The notes beneath the pieces were generated by a model. It did no database searches and had not been told where the DNA came from. It saw only the letters and a list, made by a program, of their open reading frames with translations. From assembly GCF_000306945.1 (NCBI RefSeq), contig NC_018518.1, positions 1,488,001 to 1,552,000 on the forward strand: 64,000 nucleotides of DNA, written 5' to 3'. Position numbers and translations under genes: made by a program. Source of the DNA: Bordetella pertussis 18323 (GTDB lineage Bacteria > Pseudomonadota > Gammaproteobacteria > Burkholderiales > Burkholderiaceae_B). Positions 35,766-43,886 of the stretch are shown here, piece after piece; the stretch's first letter is position 1; each line of letters opens with the position of its first letter.

Positions 35766-35770
35766 CCTAG
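34820..35770 (+). CDS. IS481 transposase (copy 3, R297C variant)
   Basis: 316 aa with D139, D217 and E253 intact. It differs from the other three copies by one missense change, Arg to Cys at residue 297 (GIGCAVPISRL), near the C-terminal tail. The stop is in the target CTAG. Whether the change affects activity is unknown. Confidence 0.95.
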   Translation: MNTHKHARLTFLRRLEMVQQLIAHQVCVPEAARAYGVTAPTVRKWLGRFLAQGQAGLADASSRPTVSPRAIAPAKALAIVELRRKRLTQARIAQALGVSASTVSRVLARAGLSHLADLEPAEPVVRYEHQAPGDLLHIDIKKLGRIQRPGHRVTGNRRDTVEGAGWDFVFVAIDDHARVAFTDIHPDERFPSAVQFLKDAVAYYQRLGVTIQRLLTDNGSAFRSRAFAALCHELGIKHRFTRPYRPQTNGKAERFIQSALREWAYAHTYQNSQHRADAMKSWLHHYNWHRPHQGIGCAVPISRLNLDEYNLLTVHT

Positions 35771-35771
35771 C

Positions 35772-36255
35772 CGTGGGCCTGGACCGGCCAGGCCTTGCTC
35801 GGGAAGGGCGTCAGGCGCGAGGCGCGCGCGTTGGAGAGGGCAGGAAGCGGGCGCGCGCAGGCGTGCGCGCGCCTGGCCGGGAGGCGTCTGGACAGCATGG
35901 CTGGCGGCATGGCCGCCACGGCTGGTGACCGATATCCCATTGCATCCCCCGCGTTCTGGTCATGTTCATGCAAGCTGACTGCATGGCAGCTTGCAAGGCA
36001 TACGTGTGCATTGATGTTTTGCGGAAGTCTAGGTCGGGATGAACGGGCGGGGAATTGGGGTTTTCCTTAGCAAGATTGCATCAATAGTATTTACTTATAG
36101 GGCTATTGAGTGCGATGATGGTTTGCCGGCGTGCCGTTGTCCGGCTTGGCCGCCTGTGCCATGTCGGATTTGCTTTAGTGGAAAACAGCCTTGAAAATGT
36201 ACACGTATGCACTTGTGTGCATGCGTCATCGACGGCCGCGCGGCGGCGGCCTGGT
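35772..36255. other. Intergenic region without a supported gene
   Basis: About 480 bp between IS481 copy 3 and the Crp remnant. The left part is GC-rich with no convincing reading frame and may be a leftover of a gene cut by rearrangement. From about 36000 the DNA becomes AT-rich and contains ATGCAC-TTGT-GTGCAT (36207-36222) and a related ATACGTGTGCAT at about 36000. I see nothing I can name. Confidence 0.5.
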
Positions 36256-36994
36256 TCAGGGTTGGGCGCCGCGTTCGTGCCAGAGCCGTTTGAGGCGTTC
36301 CAGGTCCCGCACCCAGATTTCCCCGTAACCCAGTCCGACCAGGCCCTGGTTCGCCAATTGCCTGAGTTCGCGGTTGACCGCATGGCGCGACACGCCCAGC
36401 AGGGTGGCCAGGGCGTCCTGGGTCTGCGCCACGGCGATGCCGCGTTCGTCGTCGCCGGGGCCGCCCGGCCGTCAGGGCGCCCAGCAGGCGCGGCAGCCGT
36501 TGCGGCAGGCTGCGCAGCGCCAGTTCGTCGATGATGGCATGGGCGGTGCGTATGCGGCTGCACAGCAGCTTGACGAAGTAGCGATACAGTCCGGGGTCGC
36601 CGTCCAGTATGTCCAGGAAGGCCGCGCGCGGCAGCAGCAGGATGTCGGTCTGCTGGTAGGCCCGGCTGTCGCGCAGCATCCCGCCGCCGTCCAGTACCGC
36701 CGCGACGCCCCACAGGCCGTCGAATTCCAGCATCGACAGCGCGAACTCGTGGCCGTCGTCGGAAAACGAGCTGGTGTGGATGGCGCCCTTGAGGATGATC
36801 ACCACGCCGGGGGCGGGCGTGCCGCGTCCGGCCAGCAGTTCGCCATGGTCCAGCCGGCGCCATTGGGCGATGGCGGCGAACGCGGCCAGCGTCGGTTCGG
36901 CCATGTGCCCGAAGCAGGTATTGGCGCGCAGTTGCGCCAGGATCGCCGGCGGGTCCCAGGCGGGGAGGGCGGTCGGATTGGCTGCCTGGCTCAT
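36256..36994 (-). pseudogene. Crp/Fnr family regulator, frameshifted before the HTH
   Basis: From the ATG at 36994 a normal cyclic-nucleotide-type domain is read (GELLAGRGTPAPGVVIILKG, LMSMLEFDGLWGVAAVLDGG, IIDELALRSLPQRLPRLLGA). The frame is lost at about 36440-36490. The winged HTH continues one base out of phase as AVAQTQDALATLLGVSRHAVNRELRQLANQG to a TGA at 36256. The truncated product would lack DNA binding. The gene is divergent from the Bug operon with a ~120-bp shared promoter region, so loss of this regulator probably affects the operon. Confidence 0.85.
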
Positions 36995-37116
36995 TGCTTG
37001 ACTGTGATGGCGCCGCCGCAGGGGCGCGGGAATGTAATGTAGATCATATTCGTGGCCCGGGGCGCCTCCTAGAATCATGGCGCATCAGACATCAGACCCT
37101 AGTCGCGAGGATATAC

Positions 37117-38088
37117 ATGAAGATCAAGAGCATGCTGCTTGCCGTGCTGGCGGTATCGATGGCCGGGGTATCGGCCGCCGCGCTGTCCCAGGGCTTTCCC
37201 GAACGGGCGCTGCGCGTCGTGGTGCCCTATCCGCCGGGCGGCACCACCGATGTGCTGGTGCGCCTGCTGCAAAAGCCGGTGGCCGACGCCGCGGGGCAAT
37301 CGGTGGTGGTCGACAACCGGCCGGGCGGCGCGTCGGTCATCGGCACCTCGCACGTGGCGCAAGCGGCCCCGGATGGCTACACCGTGCTGGGCGGCGACCT
37401 GTCGATGCTGGTCAACCCTTCGCTGATGAAAGACCTGCCGTATGACACTTTGCGGGATTTCCGCGGCGTCACGATGCTGGCGCGCGCGCCGCTGGTGCTG
37501 CTGGTGCACCCGTCGGTGCCGGCCAACACCCTCGACGAGCTGATCGCGCTGGCCAAGGCCAAGCCGGGTACGCTGAACTTCGCCTCGGGCGGCTACGGCA
37601 CCTCGACCCACATGGCGGGCGAGATGTTCCGCCGCGCCGCGGGCATCGATGTCGTGCATGTGCCGTACCAGGGCGTGGCGCCGGCCATGTCGGCGCTGCT
37701 GGGCGGGCAGGTGCAGATGTATTTCGGCGGCACCACGACGGGCCTGCCGCATATCCAGTCGGGCAAGCTGCGCGCGCTGGCGGTGACGGGCGAGGCGCCC
37801 AGTCCGCTGCTGCCCGAGGTGCCGACCTTCGTGTCGCGCGGCATCCAGGGCGTGAACGCCGATACGTACTGGGGCGTCTACGCCCCGGCCAGGACGCCCG
37901 ATGCGGTCATCGAGAAGCTGAATGCCTATTACACCGGCGCCCTGCGCGACCCCGCCGTGCAACAGCGTACCCGCGACCTGGGCCTGACCCTGATCGGCAA
38001 CAGCGCCGCCGAGCATACGGCGCAGATGAAGACGATGATTGGCGATTGGGGCGCCTTCGTCAAGGAAGCGGACATCCGACTGGAGTAA
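37117..38088 (+). CDS. Bug family (TTT/TctC) periplasmic solute-binding protein
   Basis: 323 aa. A signal peptide (MKIKSMLLAVLAVSMAGVSAAALSQ) is followed by the Bug fold: FPERALRVVVPYPPGGTTDV, VDNRPGGASVIGTSHVAQAAPDGYT, FASGGYGTSTHMAGEMF, HVPYQGVAPAMSALLGGQVQ. Bug proteins are very numerous in Bordetella and bind carboxylates, amides or amino acids in the periplasm for uptake or sensing. The start at 37117 gives a proper signal peptide. It is first in a five-gene operon with catabolic enzymes, so the ligand may be an amide or ester that they degrade. Confidence 0.92.
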   Translation: MKIKSMLLAVLAVSMAGVSAAALSQGFPERALRVVVPYPPGGTTDVLVRLLQKPVADAAGQSVVVDNRPGGASVIGTSHVAQAAPDGYTVLGGDLSMLVNPSLMKDLPYDTLRDFRGVTMLARAPLVLLVHPSVPANTLDELIALAKAKPGTLNFASGGYGTSTHMAGEMFRRAAGIDVVHVPYQGVAPAMSALLGGQVQMYFGGTTTGLPHIQSGKLRALAVTGEAPSPLLPEVPTFVSRGIQGVNADTYWGVYAPARTPDAVIEKLNAYYTGALRDPAVQQRTRDLGLTLIGNSAAEHTAQMKTMIGDWGAFVKEADIRLE

Positions 38089-38091
38089 GCC

Positions 38092-38946
38092 ATGGCCGCC
38101 AAACAATCCCTGGTTTGCCTGACCTTCGATTTCGACGCGATCTCGGTGTGGCTGGCGCGCGGCATGGACAGTCCGACGCCGGTGTCGCGCGGCGAGTTCT
38201 GCGCCGTGGCGGCCGACCGCGTGCTGGACTTGCTCGAACGGCTGGGCCTGCCGTCGACCTGGTTCATCCCCGGCCATACCTTGGCCAGCTATCCGGAGCA
38301 TTGCCGGCGCGTGCACGAGGCCGGCCATGAAATCGGCCACCACGGCTGGACGCACGTCGCGCCCAACCTGATGACGCGCGAGGAAGAGCTCGACGGCCTG
38401 GTGCGCGCGAACGAGGCGATCCGCACGCTGACGGGGCGGGTCGCGCGCGGCTACCGCTCGCCATCGTGGGACCTCAGTCCGCACACCCTGGCGCTGCTGC
38501 TCGAGCACGGCTTCGACTACGACAGCAGCATGATGGGGCACGACTATCAGCCGTATCCGGTGCGCCAGGGAGACAGTTTTCCCCTGGACGAACCCGCGGT
38601 GTTCGGCGCGCCCACCCGCCTGATCGAGGTGCCTGTCAGCTGGTCGCTGGACGACTATCCGCACTTCGAGTTCGTGCGCGCCGGGCAGAGCGTCATCCCC
38701 GGCCTGATGAATGCCAACAGCGTGATGGACAACTGGATCGAGGACTTCCTGTACCTGAAGGAGAACTTCGACTGGGGCGTCATCACCTACACCTTCCATC
38801 CTTTCGTGATCGGCCGCGGCCACCGCATGCGCATGCTCGAGCGCCTGCTGCGGCGCCTGATCGACGAGGGCGCGACGTTCGTGCGCATGGAGGAAGCGGT
38901 GGACGCGTACCGGCAACGGCAGGCGCTGGCCGCCGGCGCCGCATGA
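38092..38946 (+). CDS. Polysaccharide deacetylase family protein (PuuE-like)
   Basis: 284 aa. NodB-type metal motifs are LTFDFDAISVWLARGM (Asp pair) and HEIGHHGWTHVAPNLM (His pair), with RGYRSPSWDLSPHTL and WGVITYTFHPFVIGRGHRM. The layout resembles cytoplasmic PuuE-type amide hydrolases such as allantoin-like or cyclic-imide hydrolases rather than secreted cell-wall deacetylases, since no signal peptide is present. It starts 3 bp after the Bug stop, within the operon. Confidence 0.88.
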   Translation: MAAKQSLVCLTFDFDAISVWLARGMDSPTPVSRGEFCAVAADRVLDLLERLGLPSTWFIPGHTLASYPEHCRRVHEAGHEIGHHGWTHVAPNLMTREEELDGLVRANEAIRTLTGRVARGYRSPSWDLSPHTLALLLEHGFDYDSSMMGHDYQPYPVRQGDSFPLDEPAVFGAPTRLIEVPVSWSLDDYPHFEFVRAGQSVIPGLMNANSVMDNWIEDFLYLKENFDWGVITYTFHPFVIGRGHRMRMLERLLRRLIDEGATFVRMEEAVDAYRQRQALAAGAA

Positions 38947-38964
38947 CCAACGAGGGAAAGGACG

Positions 38965-39783
38965 ATGATGCAGCACTACTATGAGCGCGACGGCGTGCGC
39001 TTGAGCTATTACCTGGACGACTATACCGACCCCTGGACGCAGGCACCCACCTTGCTGCTGCTGCACGGCGCCATGGCCAATGCCCAGCGCTTCTACTCCT
39101 GGGTGCCCGGCCTGAGCCGCGATTACCGCGTGGTGCGCGCCGACCTGCGCGGGCATGGGCTGTCCGACGTGCCGCCGGCGGACAAGCCCTTGGACCTGCA
39201 GGTGCTGACCGAGGACATCCTGGCCTTGCTCGATCACCTGGGCTGCGAGCGCGTGCACCTGGCCGGCAATTCGGCCGGCGGCTACGTGGGCCAGCATCTG
39301 GCCATGCAGCACCCGCAACGCATCGAGACCCTGGCGCTGTTCGGTTCGGCGCCAGGCCTGCGCAACAGCCAGGCTTCGACCTGGCTCGAACGAGTGGCCG
39401 AAAAGGGCTTGCGGCAATTCCTGGCCGACACCATCGACGATCGCTTCCCTCCGGAGCTGGTCGGCACGCCGCGCTGCGAGCAGTTCCTCGATGCGCTGTC
39501 CGATCACGACATGGCCTATATCGGCAGGTTCGTCGGCTACATGGCGCAACAGGAGTGGGGCGATCAATTGCACCGCATCACCTGCCCGACGCTGGTGGTG
39601 ATTCCGGGGGCCGGCCGCATCGGCGCCATGGACGCCTACCAGCCCATGCGCGACCACCTCAAGCGGGCCGAGATCCTGGTCTACGAAGGCGAGCGGCACA
39701 GCATCTGCGAGTACCTGCCGCAACGCTGCGTGGCGGACCTGCGCAGCTTCCTGGCCCGCCACGGCGGACCGGCCTGGCCTTGA
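38965..39783 (+). CDS. Alpha/beta hydrolase
   Basis: 272 aa. It shows LLLLHGAMANAQRFYSWV (oxyanion HG), RADLRGHGLSDVPPADKP, nucleophile elbow LAGNSAGGYVGQHLA, and YEGERHSICEYLPQ with the catalytic His. It is probably a cytoplasmic esterase or C-C hydrolase of unknown substrate. It lies in the operon between the deacetylase and amidase genes. Confidence 0.88.
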   Translation: MMQHYYERDGVRLSYYLDDYTDPWTQAPTLLLLHGAMANAQRFYSWVPGLSRDYRVVRADLRGHGLSDVPPADKPLDLQVLTEDILALLDHLGCERVHLAGNSAGGYVGQHLAMQHPQRIETLALFGSAPGLRNSQASTWLERVAEKGLRQFLADTIDDRFPPELVGTPRCEQFLDALSDHDMAYIGRFVGYMAQQEWGDQLHRITCPTLVVIPGAGRIGAMDAYQPMRDHLKRAEILVYEGERHSICEYLPQRCVADLRSFLARHGGPAWP

Positions 39784-39814
39784 CCCATCGCGCTCGTCGA
39801 CCTTGGCGTCTGTC

Positions 39815-41263
39815 ATGAACATCGAACAATACGTGCAGCAGGACGGCCTGGCGCTGTCCGCGCAATTGCGGGCCGGCGCCACCGACCCGCAGGCCCTGAT
39901 GCAATGCGCGATCACGCTGGCCCGGCAGCGCGCCGAGCTCCTGAACGCCCTGTGCTATCCCGACTACGACGCGGCGCTGGCGCGCGCGGCGGCCTGGCGG
40001 CCGACGGGCGTGTTCGGCGGCCTGCCGTTCCTGTTGAAGGACTCCGGCCTGGCCTGCGACCGCCTGCCCTCGAGCATCGGGCTGGCGCTGTGCAAGGACA
40101 TGCGTTTTGCCGGCAACGCCATGCTGGTGGAACGCTTCGACGCCGCCGGCCTGTTGCCCTTTGCCCGCACCACCGTGCCGGCGCTGTGCATGGCGCCCAC
40201 CACCGAGGCGCTCGTCAACGGCGGGCCCGCCCGCAACCCCTGGGCGCCGCAGCGTTCGGCCGGCGGCTCCAGCGGCGGCGCCGCCATCGCGGTCGCCACC
40301 GGCGTGGTGCCCCTGGCCCACGGCAGCGACGGCGGCGGGTCGATCCGCATTCCGGCGTCGTGCTGCGGCGTCTTCGGCCTGAAGCCCAGCCGCGGCCTGG
40401 TGCCCCTGGGGCCGGCGCGCGGCGAGGCATGGGGCGGCATGGCGGGCGATGGCGTGCTGAGCCGCAGCGTGCGCGACACCGCCGCCGCGCTCGATGCGAT
40501 CGCCGGCATGGAGCGCGGCGCTCCCTATGCGGCGCCGGCGTCGCCGGCACGCGGCTACCTGGCCGCCCTGGACCAGCCTTTCGAGCGGCCATTGCGCATC
40601 GGCGTGTGGCAGCATGCCTGGGACGGCATCGAGGTCGATCCGGCGTGCTCGGCGGCGCTGGCGCAGGCCGAGGCCCTGTGCCGGCAATTGGGCCACGCCA
40701 CCGAAGCCATCGCCGCGCCGCCCATCGACTACCAGGCCTTCGTGCGGGCGCATATCGGCATTCTGTGCACGCATATCGCGCTGGCCGTCGACGCCCGCCT
40801 GGCCGTCCTGCGGCGCGGCCTGCGCGACGACGACCTGGAGCCGGCCATCCTGGACGGCTATCGGCGCGCGCGCGGCATTTCCGCCACCGACTACGCCGGC
40901 ATGATCCAGGCGCTGCACGCGGTGGGCCGCGCCATGGCGGCCTGCATGCAGGGCTACGACCTGCTGCTGTCGCCCACCCTGACGCGCCCGCCGGTGCCGC
41001 TGGGCGAAATCAGCATGGCGGACGACTTCGTATCGTTTCGCCAGAAGGCGGCCCGCTACACGACCTTCCTGGCCGTCATCAACGCCTCGGGGCAGCCGGC
41101 GGCCAGCGTGCCCCTGCATATCGACGGGCAGGGGCTGCCCATCGGCGTGCAGCTGATCGGCGCCCTGGGCCGCGACGACCTGGTGCTGCGCCTGGCCGCG
41201 CAGCTCGAGCGCGCCGCGCCGTGGGCGGGACGGTTCCCGCCTGCGGCAGGCGCAGGGGCCTGA
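39815..41263 (+). CDS. Amidase signature family enzyme
   Basis: 482 aa. The amidase-signature Lys-cisSer-Ser triad is visible as LPFLLKDSGL, RSAGGSSGGAAIAVATGVVP and DGGGSIRIPASCCGVFGLKPS, with normal family length. It hydrolyses amides; relatives include AtzF/aryl-acylamidase types. The ATG at 39815 is preferred over a TTG at 39803. The stop at 41261-41263 overlaps the start region of the SDR gene. Confidence 0.9.
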   Translation: MNIEQYVQQDGLALSAQLRAGATDPQALMQCAITLARQRAELLNALCYPDYDAALARAAAWRPTGVFGGLPFLLKDSGLACDRLPSSIGLALCKDMRFAGNAMLVERFDAAGLLPFARTTVPALCMAPTTEALVNGGPARNPWAPQRSAGGSSGGAAIAVATGVVPLAHGSDGGGSIRIPASCCGVFGLKPSRGLVPLGPARGEAWGGMAGDGVLSRSVRDTAAALDAIAGMERGAPYAAPASPARGYLAALDQPFERPLRIGVWQHAWDGIEVDPACSAALAQAEALCRQLGHATEAIAAPPIDYQAFVRAHIGILCTHIALAVDARLAVLRRGLRDDDLEPAILDGYRRARGISATDYAGMIQALHAVGRAMAACMQGYDLLLSPTLTRPPVPLGEISMADDFVSFRQKAARYTTFLAVINASGQPAASVPLHIDGQGLPIGVQLIGALGRDDLVLRLAAQLERAAPWAGRFPPAAGAGA

Positions 41264-42054
41264 ACACGGCAGGCCGCACCGATTGCGCGCCGGCGGCCGG
41301 CAGGCTGGCCGGGCGGGTCGCCCTGATCACCGGCGCGGCCGGCGGCATAGGCAGCGCCGCTGCGCTGCGCTTCGCGGCCGAAGGCGCCGCGCTGGCGCTG
41401 CTGGATCGGCGCCCCGACGCCATCGAGCAACTGGCCGGCCGGATCTGCGGCCAGGGCGGGCAGGCGATAGGCGTGGCCGCCGACGTGACCGACGACGACA
41501 GCGTGCGCCAGGCCGTACGGCGGGCAGTCGAGCATTTCGGCAGGATCGATACGCTGTTCAACTGCGCCGGCGGATCGGTGGCGGGCGATACGGCGGTGGA
41601 CAAGGTGGATCTGGCGCTGTGGAACCGCACCCTGCGCCTGGACCTGGACGGCACCATGCTGTGCTGCCGCCACGCCGTGCCGGCGATTGTGCGCGCCGGC
41701 GGCGGCGCGGTCGTCAACATGTCGTCCGGGGCCGGCCTGCGCGGCAGCTTCGGCGGGCATGCCTACACGGCCGCCAAGGGCGCGGTGATTGCCCTGACCC
41801 GCGCGCTGGCCGCCGAATACGCGCCGCATGGAGTGCGGGTCAACGCCATCTGCGCGGGCCGCATCCGCACCGAACGCATACTGCGCAACCTGGACGCCGG
41901 CGCACCGGCGCAAGCCGGCGCGGCGCAACGCTATCCATGCCGCGAGGGCGACCCGATCGACATTGCCCACATCGCGCTGTTCCTGGCCAGCCACGAGTCG
42001 CGCATGATCACCGGCGAGGCCATCGCCGCCAACGGCGGGTACTCGGCGTTCTGA
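41260..42054 (+). CDS. Short-chain dehydrogenase/reductase with unclear start
   Basis: About 264 aa. The Rossmann motif is VALITGAAGGIGSAAAL, followed by NCAGG, the active-site Ser in VVNMSSGAGLRGSFG and YTAAK (YxxxK), with the usual ending ITGEAIAANGGYSAF. It is probably an NAD(P)H-dependent oxidoreductase. No ATG is available in frame: the options are a CTG at 41260 overlapping the amidase stop (CTGA) or a GTG at 41221. An original ATGA that became CTGA would be silent in the amidase (GCA to GCC). Confidence 0.82.
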   Translation: MNTAGRTDCAPAAGRLAGRVALITGAAGGIGSAAALRFAAEGAALALLDRRPDAIEQLAGRICGQGGQAIGVAADVTDDDSVRQAVRRAVEHFGRIDTLFNCAGGSVAGDTAVDKVDLALWNRTLRLDLDGTMLCCRHAVPAIVRAGGGAVVNMSSGAGLRGSFGGHAYTAAKGAVIALTRALAAEYAPHGVRVNAICAGRIRTERILRNLDAGAPAQAGAAQRYPCREGDPIDIAHIALFLASHESRMITGEAIAANGGYSAF

Positions 42055-42088
42055 GGCAGACCCAAGGCGCTTGTTGCGGCGTGGGGAG

Positions 42089-42120
42089 GGCGTGCCTGTC
42101 CCCGCCGGGACAGGCACGCC
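42089..42120. repeat. Palindromic hairpin repeat, copy 6
   Basis: GGCGTGCCTGTCCC and GGGACAGGCACGCC form perfect 14-bp arms around CGCC. It lies 35 bp after the SDR stop and just before the tRNA terminator. Confidence 0.8.
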
Positions 42121-42125
42121 GGAAA

Positions 42126-42164
42126 CAAAAAAGCCCTGGACCACGTGGCGTGTCCAAGGCTTTT
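42126..42164 (-). terminator. Rho-independent terminator of tRNA-Ala
   Basis: On the minus strand a hairpin (AAAAGCCTTGGAC pairing with GTCCAGGGCTTTT, one mismatch) is followed by a run of T, about 12 bp downstream of the tRNA CCA end. Confidence 0.8.
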
Positions 42165-42176
42165 CCGTCTGGTGTT

Positions 42177-42252
<76 letters not shown>

Positions 42253-42265
42253 AATGAAGTCCGCA

Positions 42266-42271
42266 ACTATA
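42266..42271 (-). promoter_or_regulatory. Putative -10 box of tRNA-Ala
   Basis: TATAGT on the minus strand lies 13 bp upstream of the tRNA 5' end. I could not find a good -35 partner. Confidence 0.4.
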
Positions 42272-42339
42272 CACGGATTCCGGCCGTTTTGGTAGCGGCC
42301 GGCGGAAAATTTTCGCCGGCTTGACGGGCCGCCAGGCTT

Positions 42340-43845
42340 TCAGGGCCGGGCAGGGACGAAGGGCCGGCCGCGCGGGCGGGTGCGCATGCCGGGCGCCAGG
42401 CGCGTCCAGGGCAGGTCGGCGGGGTCGGCCTGCATGGGGCCGGGCGCCTTGGCGATCAGCACGGCGTGGGCGATGGGTTCGAAGTCGGCGCGAAAGTGCA
42501 CCGAGCTCTTGACGACCAGGATGGCGAGGTCTTCGGGGTCGATGCCGCCCAGGCGGATGAGGTTGCGGTCCAGGGTCTGGGATTTGTTGCTGCTGACGAT
42601 GACGCGCACGCCGCGGTGGCGCAGGCAGACGGTGGGGCCGAGGTCGGCCGCCATGCCGTGCATCATGGGGCCGTCGTAGCGGGTCTTGCCGTCGGACTGG
42701 TGTTCGACGATGAATTCGGCTTCGCAGGGGGCGTCGCCGGCGACGCCGGACTGGCCGCCCAGGCGCAGCCGTACGCACTTGCCCACGCCGGCGGCCAGGG
42801 CCTGGGCGACGGCCTGGGGGTCGCACATGAGGCCGATGGCGGCGTTGTCGGCGTCCGCGTCGATGAGGGCGCGCAGCATGCCGGTAGTGTTGGCGTCGCC
42901 GCCGGCGCCGGGGTTGTCCTGCGTGTCGGCGATGACCACGGGGCGGCGGGCGCCTTGCGCCAGCTGCCGGGCCTGGCGGATGGCTTCGTCCGGGGCGAGG
43001 AAGTCGGGCGCCCACTGGGCTTCGAGCCCGGCGATGCGGTCGGCCAGGGTCTGCACGGCGCGCTCGACGGCGTCGCGGTCGGGGCCGTGGGCCCAGACGA
43101 CCGGGCCGCACTCGGGGAAATCGGCGGCCGGAAAGCCCAGGGCGCAGGACAGGCTGGCGATGCCCGGTTCGCTGCGCTCGAGCTCGGCCAGCAGGGCATA
43201 CACGCCCCGGGCGGGTTCGAGCTGGGTGCACATGCCGTTGATGGGAATGAGGAACGGCAGGCGCCGCGCGGCACCATGCCAGTGCTTGCCGGCCTGCGCG
43301 CGCGCTTGCAGCAGGGCGGCGGCGCGCGCGCCGGTGTCGGCCATGTCGACGTGCGGATAGGTGCGATAGGCCACCAGCGCGCTGGCATGCGCCAGCATGG
43401 CGCGAGTCACGTTGGCGTGCAGGTCCAGGCTGGCGACGATGGGCGTGGCGGGGCCGACGGCGTCGCGCAGGCGGCGCAGGAGTTCGCCTTCGCCGTCGTC
43501 GTGGTGTTCGGTGACCATGGCGCCGTGCAGGTCCAGGTAGACGGCGTCGTAGCGGCCGGCGCGGGCGGCCGCCTCGATCTCGCCGGCGATACGCTCGAAG
43601 GCGTCGCGCGTGACGTGCGCCGAGGGGCTGGCGCCGGCCCAGAGGACGGGGTGCACGCTGTGGCCGTCCGCCAGGGCCGCGTTCAGGAAGCCGCCGGCGG
43701 GGATGTTGACGGCGAGCAGCGCCAGCAGGTCGTCGCCGCGCACCAGGGCGGGAAAGCCTTCGCCGCGCAGGAAGTTGTCATAGCCGGCCTTGGAAGGCGC
43801 GAAGGTGTTGGTTTCGTGTTGGAAACCGGCAACCAGGATATGCAT
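42340..43845 (-). CDS. M81 family metallopeptidase (MlrC-like)
   Basis: 501 aa. It starts MHILVAGFQHETNTFAPSKA, the hallmark of M81 (microcystinase C family), with YLDLHGAMVTEHHDDGEGEL, SLDLHANVT, and VIADTQDNPGAGGDANTTGML metal-site segments. No signal peptide is visible. Natural substrates in non-cyanotoxin bacteria are unknown. The start at 43845 is set by the conserved N-terminus. The gene is separated from exodeoxyribonuclease III by 41 bp and read in the same direction. Confidence 0.9.
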   Translation of the reverse strand: MHILVAGFQHETNTFAPSKAGYDNFLRGEGFPALVRGDDLLALLAVNIPAGGFLNAALADGHSVHPVLWAGASPSAHVTRDAFERIAGEIEAAARAGRYDAVYLDLHGAMVTEHHDDGEGELLRRLRDAVGPATPIVASLDLHANVTRAMLAHASALVAYRTYPHVDMADTGARAAALLQARAQAGKHWHGAARRLPFLIPINGMCTQLEPARGVYALLAELERSEPGIASLSCALGFPAADFPECGPVVWAHGPDRDAVERAVQTLADRIAGLEAQWAPDFLAPDEAIRQARQLAQGARRPVVIADTQDNPGAGGDANTTGMLRALIDADADNAAIGLMCDPQAVAQALAAGVGKCVRLRLGGQSGVAGDAPCEAEFIVEHQSDGKTRYDGPMMHGMAADLGPTVCLRHRGVRVIVSSNKSQTLDRNLIRLGGIDPEDLAILVVKSSVHFRADFEPIAHAVLIAKAPGPMQADPADLPWTRLAPGMRTRPRGRPFVPARP

Positions 43846-43886
43846 GCTTGCCTCCCGGGCGTGGGGCGCCGCCGCGGCGCCGGGCG

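Noticed and set aside
35767..35973. Minus-strand frame ending in the CTAG at IS481 copy 3
   Set aside because: Its TAG at the junction is forced by CTAG; the 68 residues show no family, no ribosome site and shadow-like composition.
36108..36167. Tiny minus-strand frame starting MAQAAKPDNGTPANHH
   Set aside because: 19 codons, no ribosome site and no homology I recognise; too weak to call a gene.
36207..36222. ATGCAC-TTGT-GTGCAT dyad after the Crp remnant
   Set aside because: It could be an operator or weak hairpin, but it lies downstream of the pseudogene with no promoter context and no T-tract.
37099..39915. 938-codon minus-strand frame
   Set aside because: Antisense to the Bug, deacetylase and hydrolase genes; composition typical of a GC-rich shadow frame.
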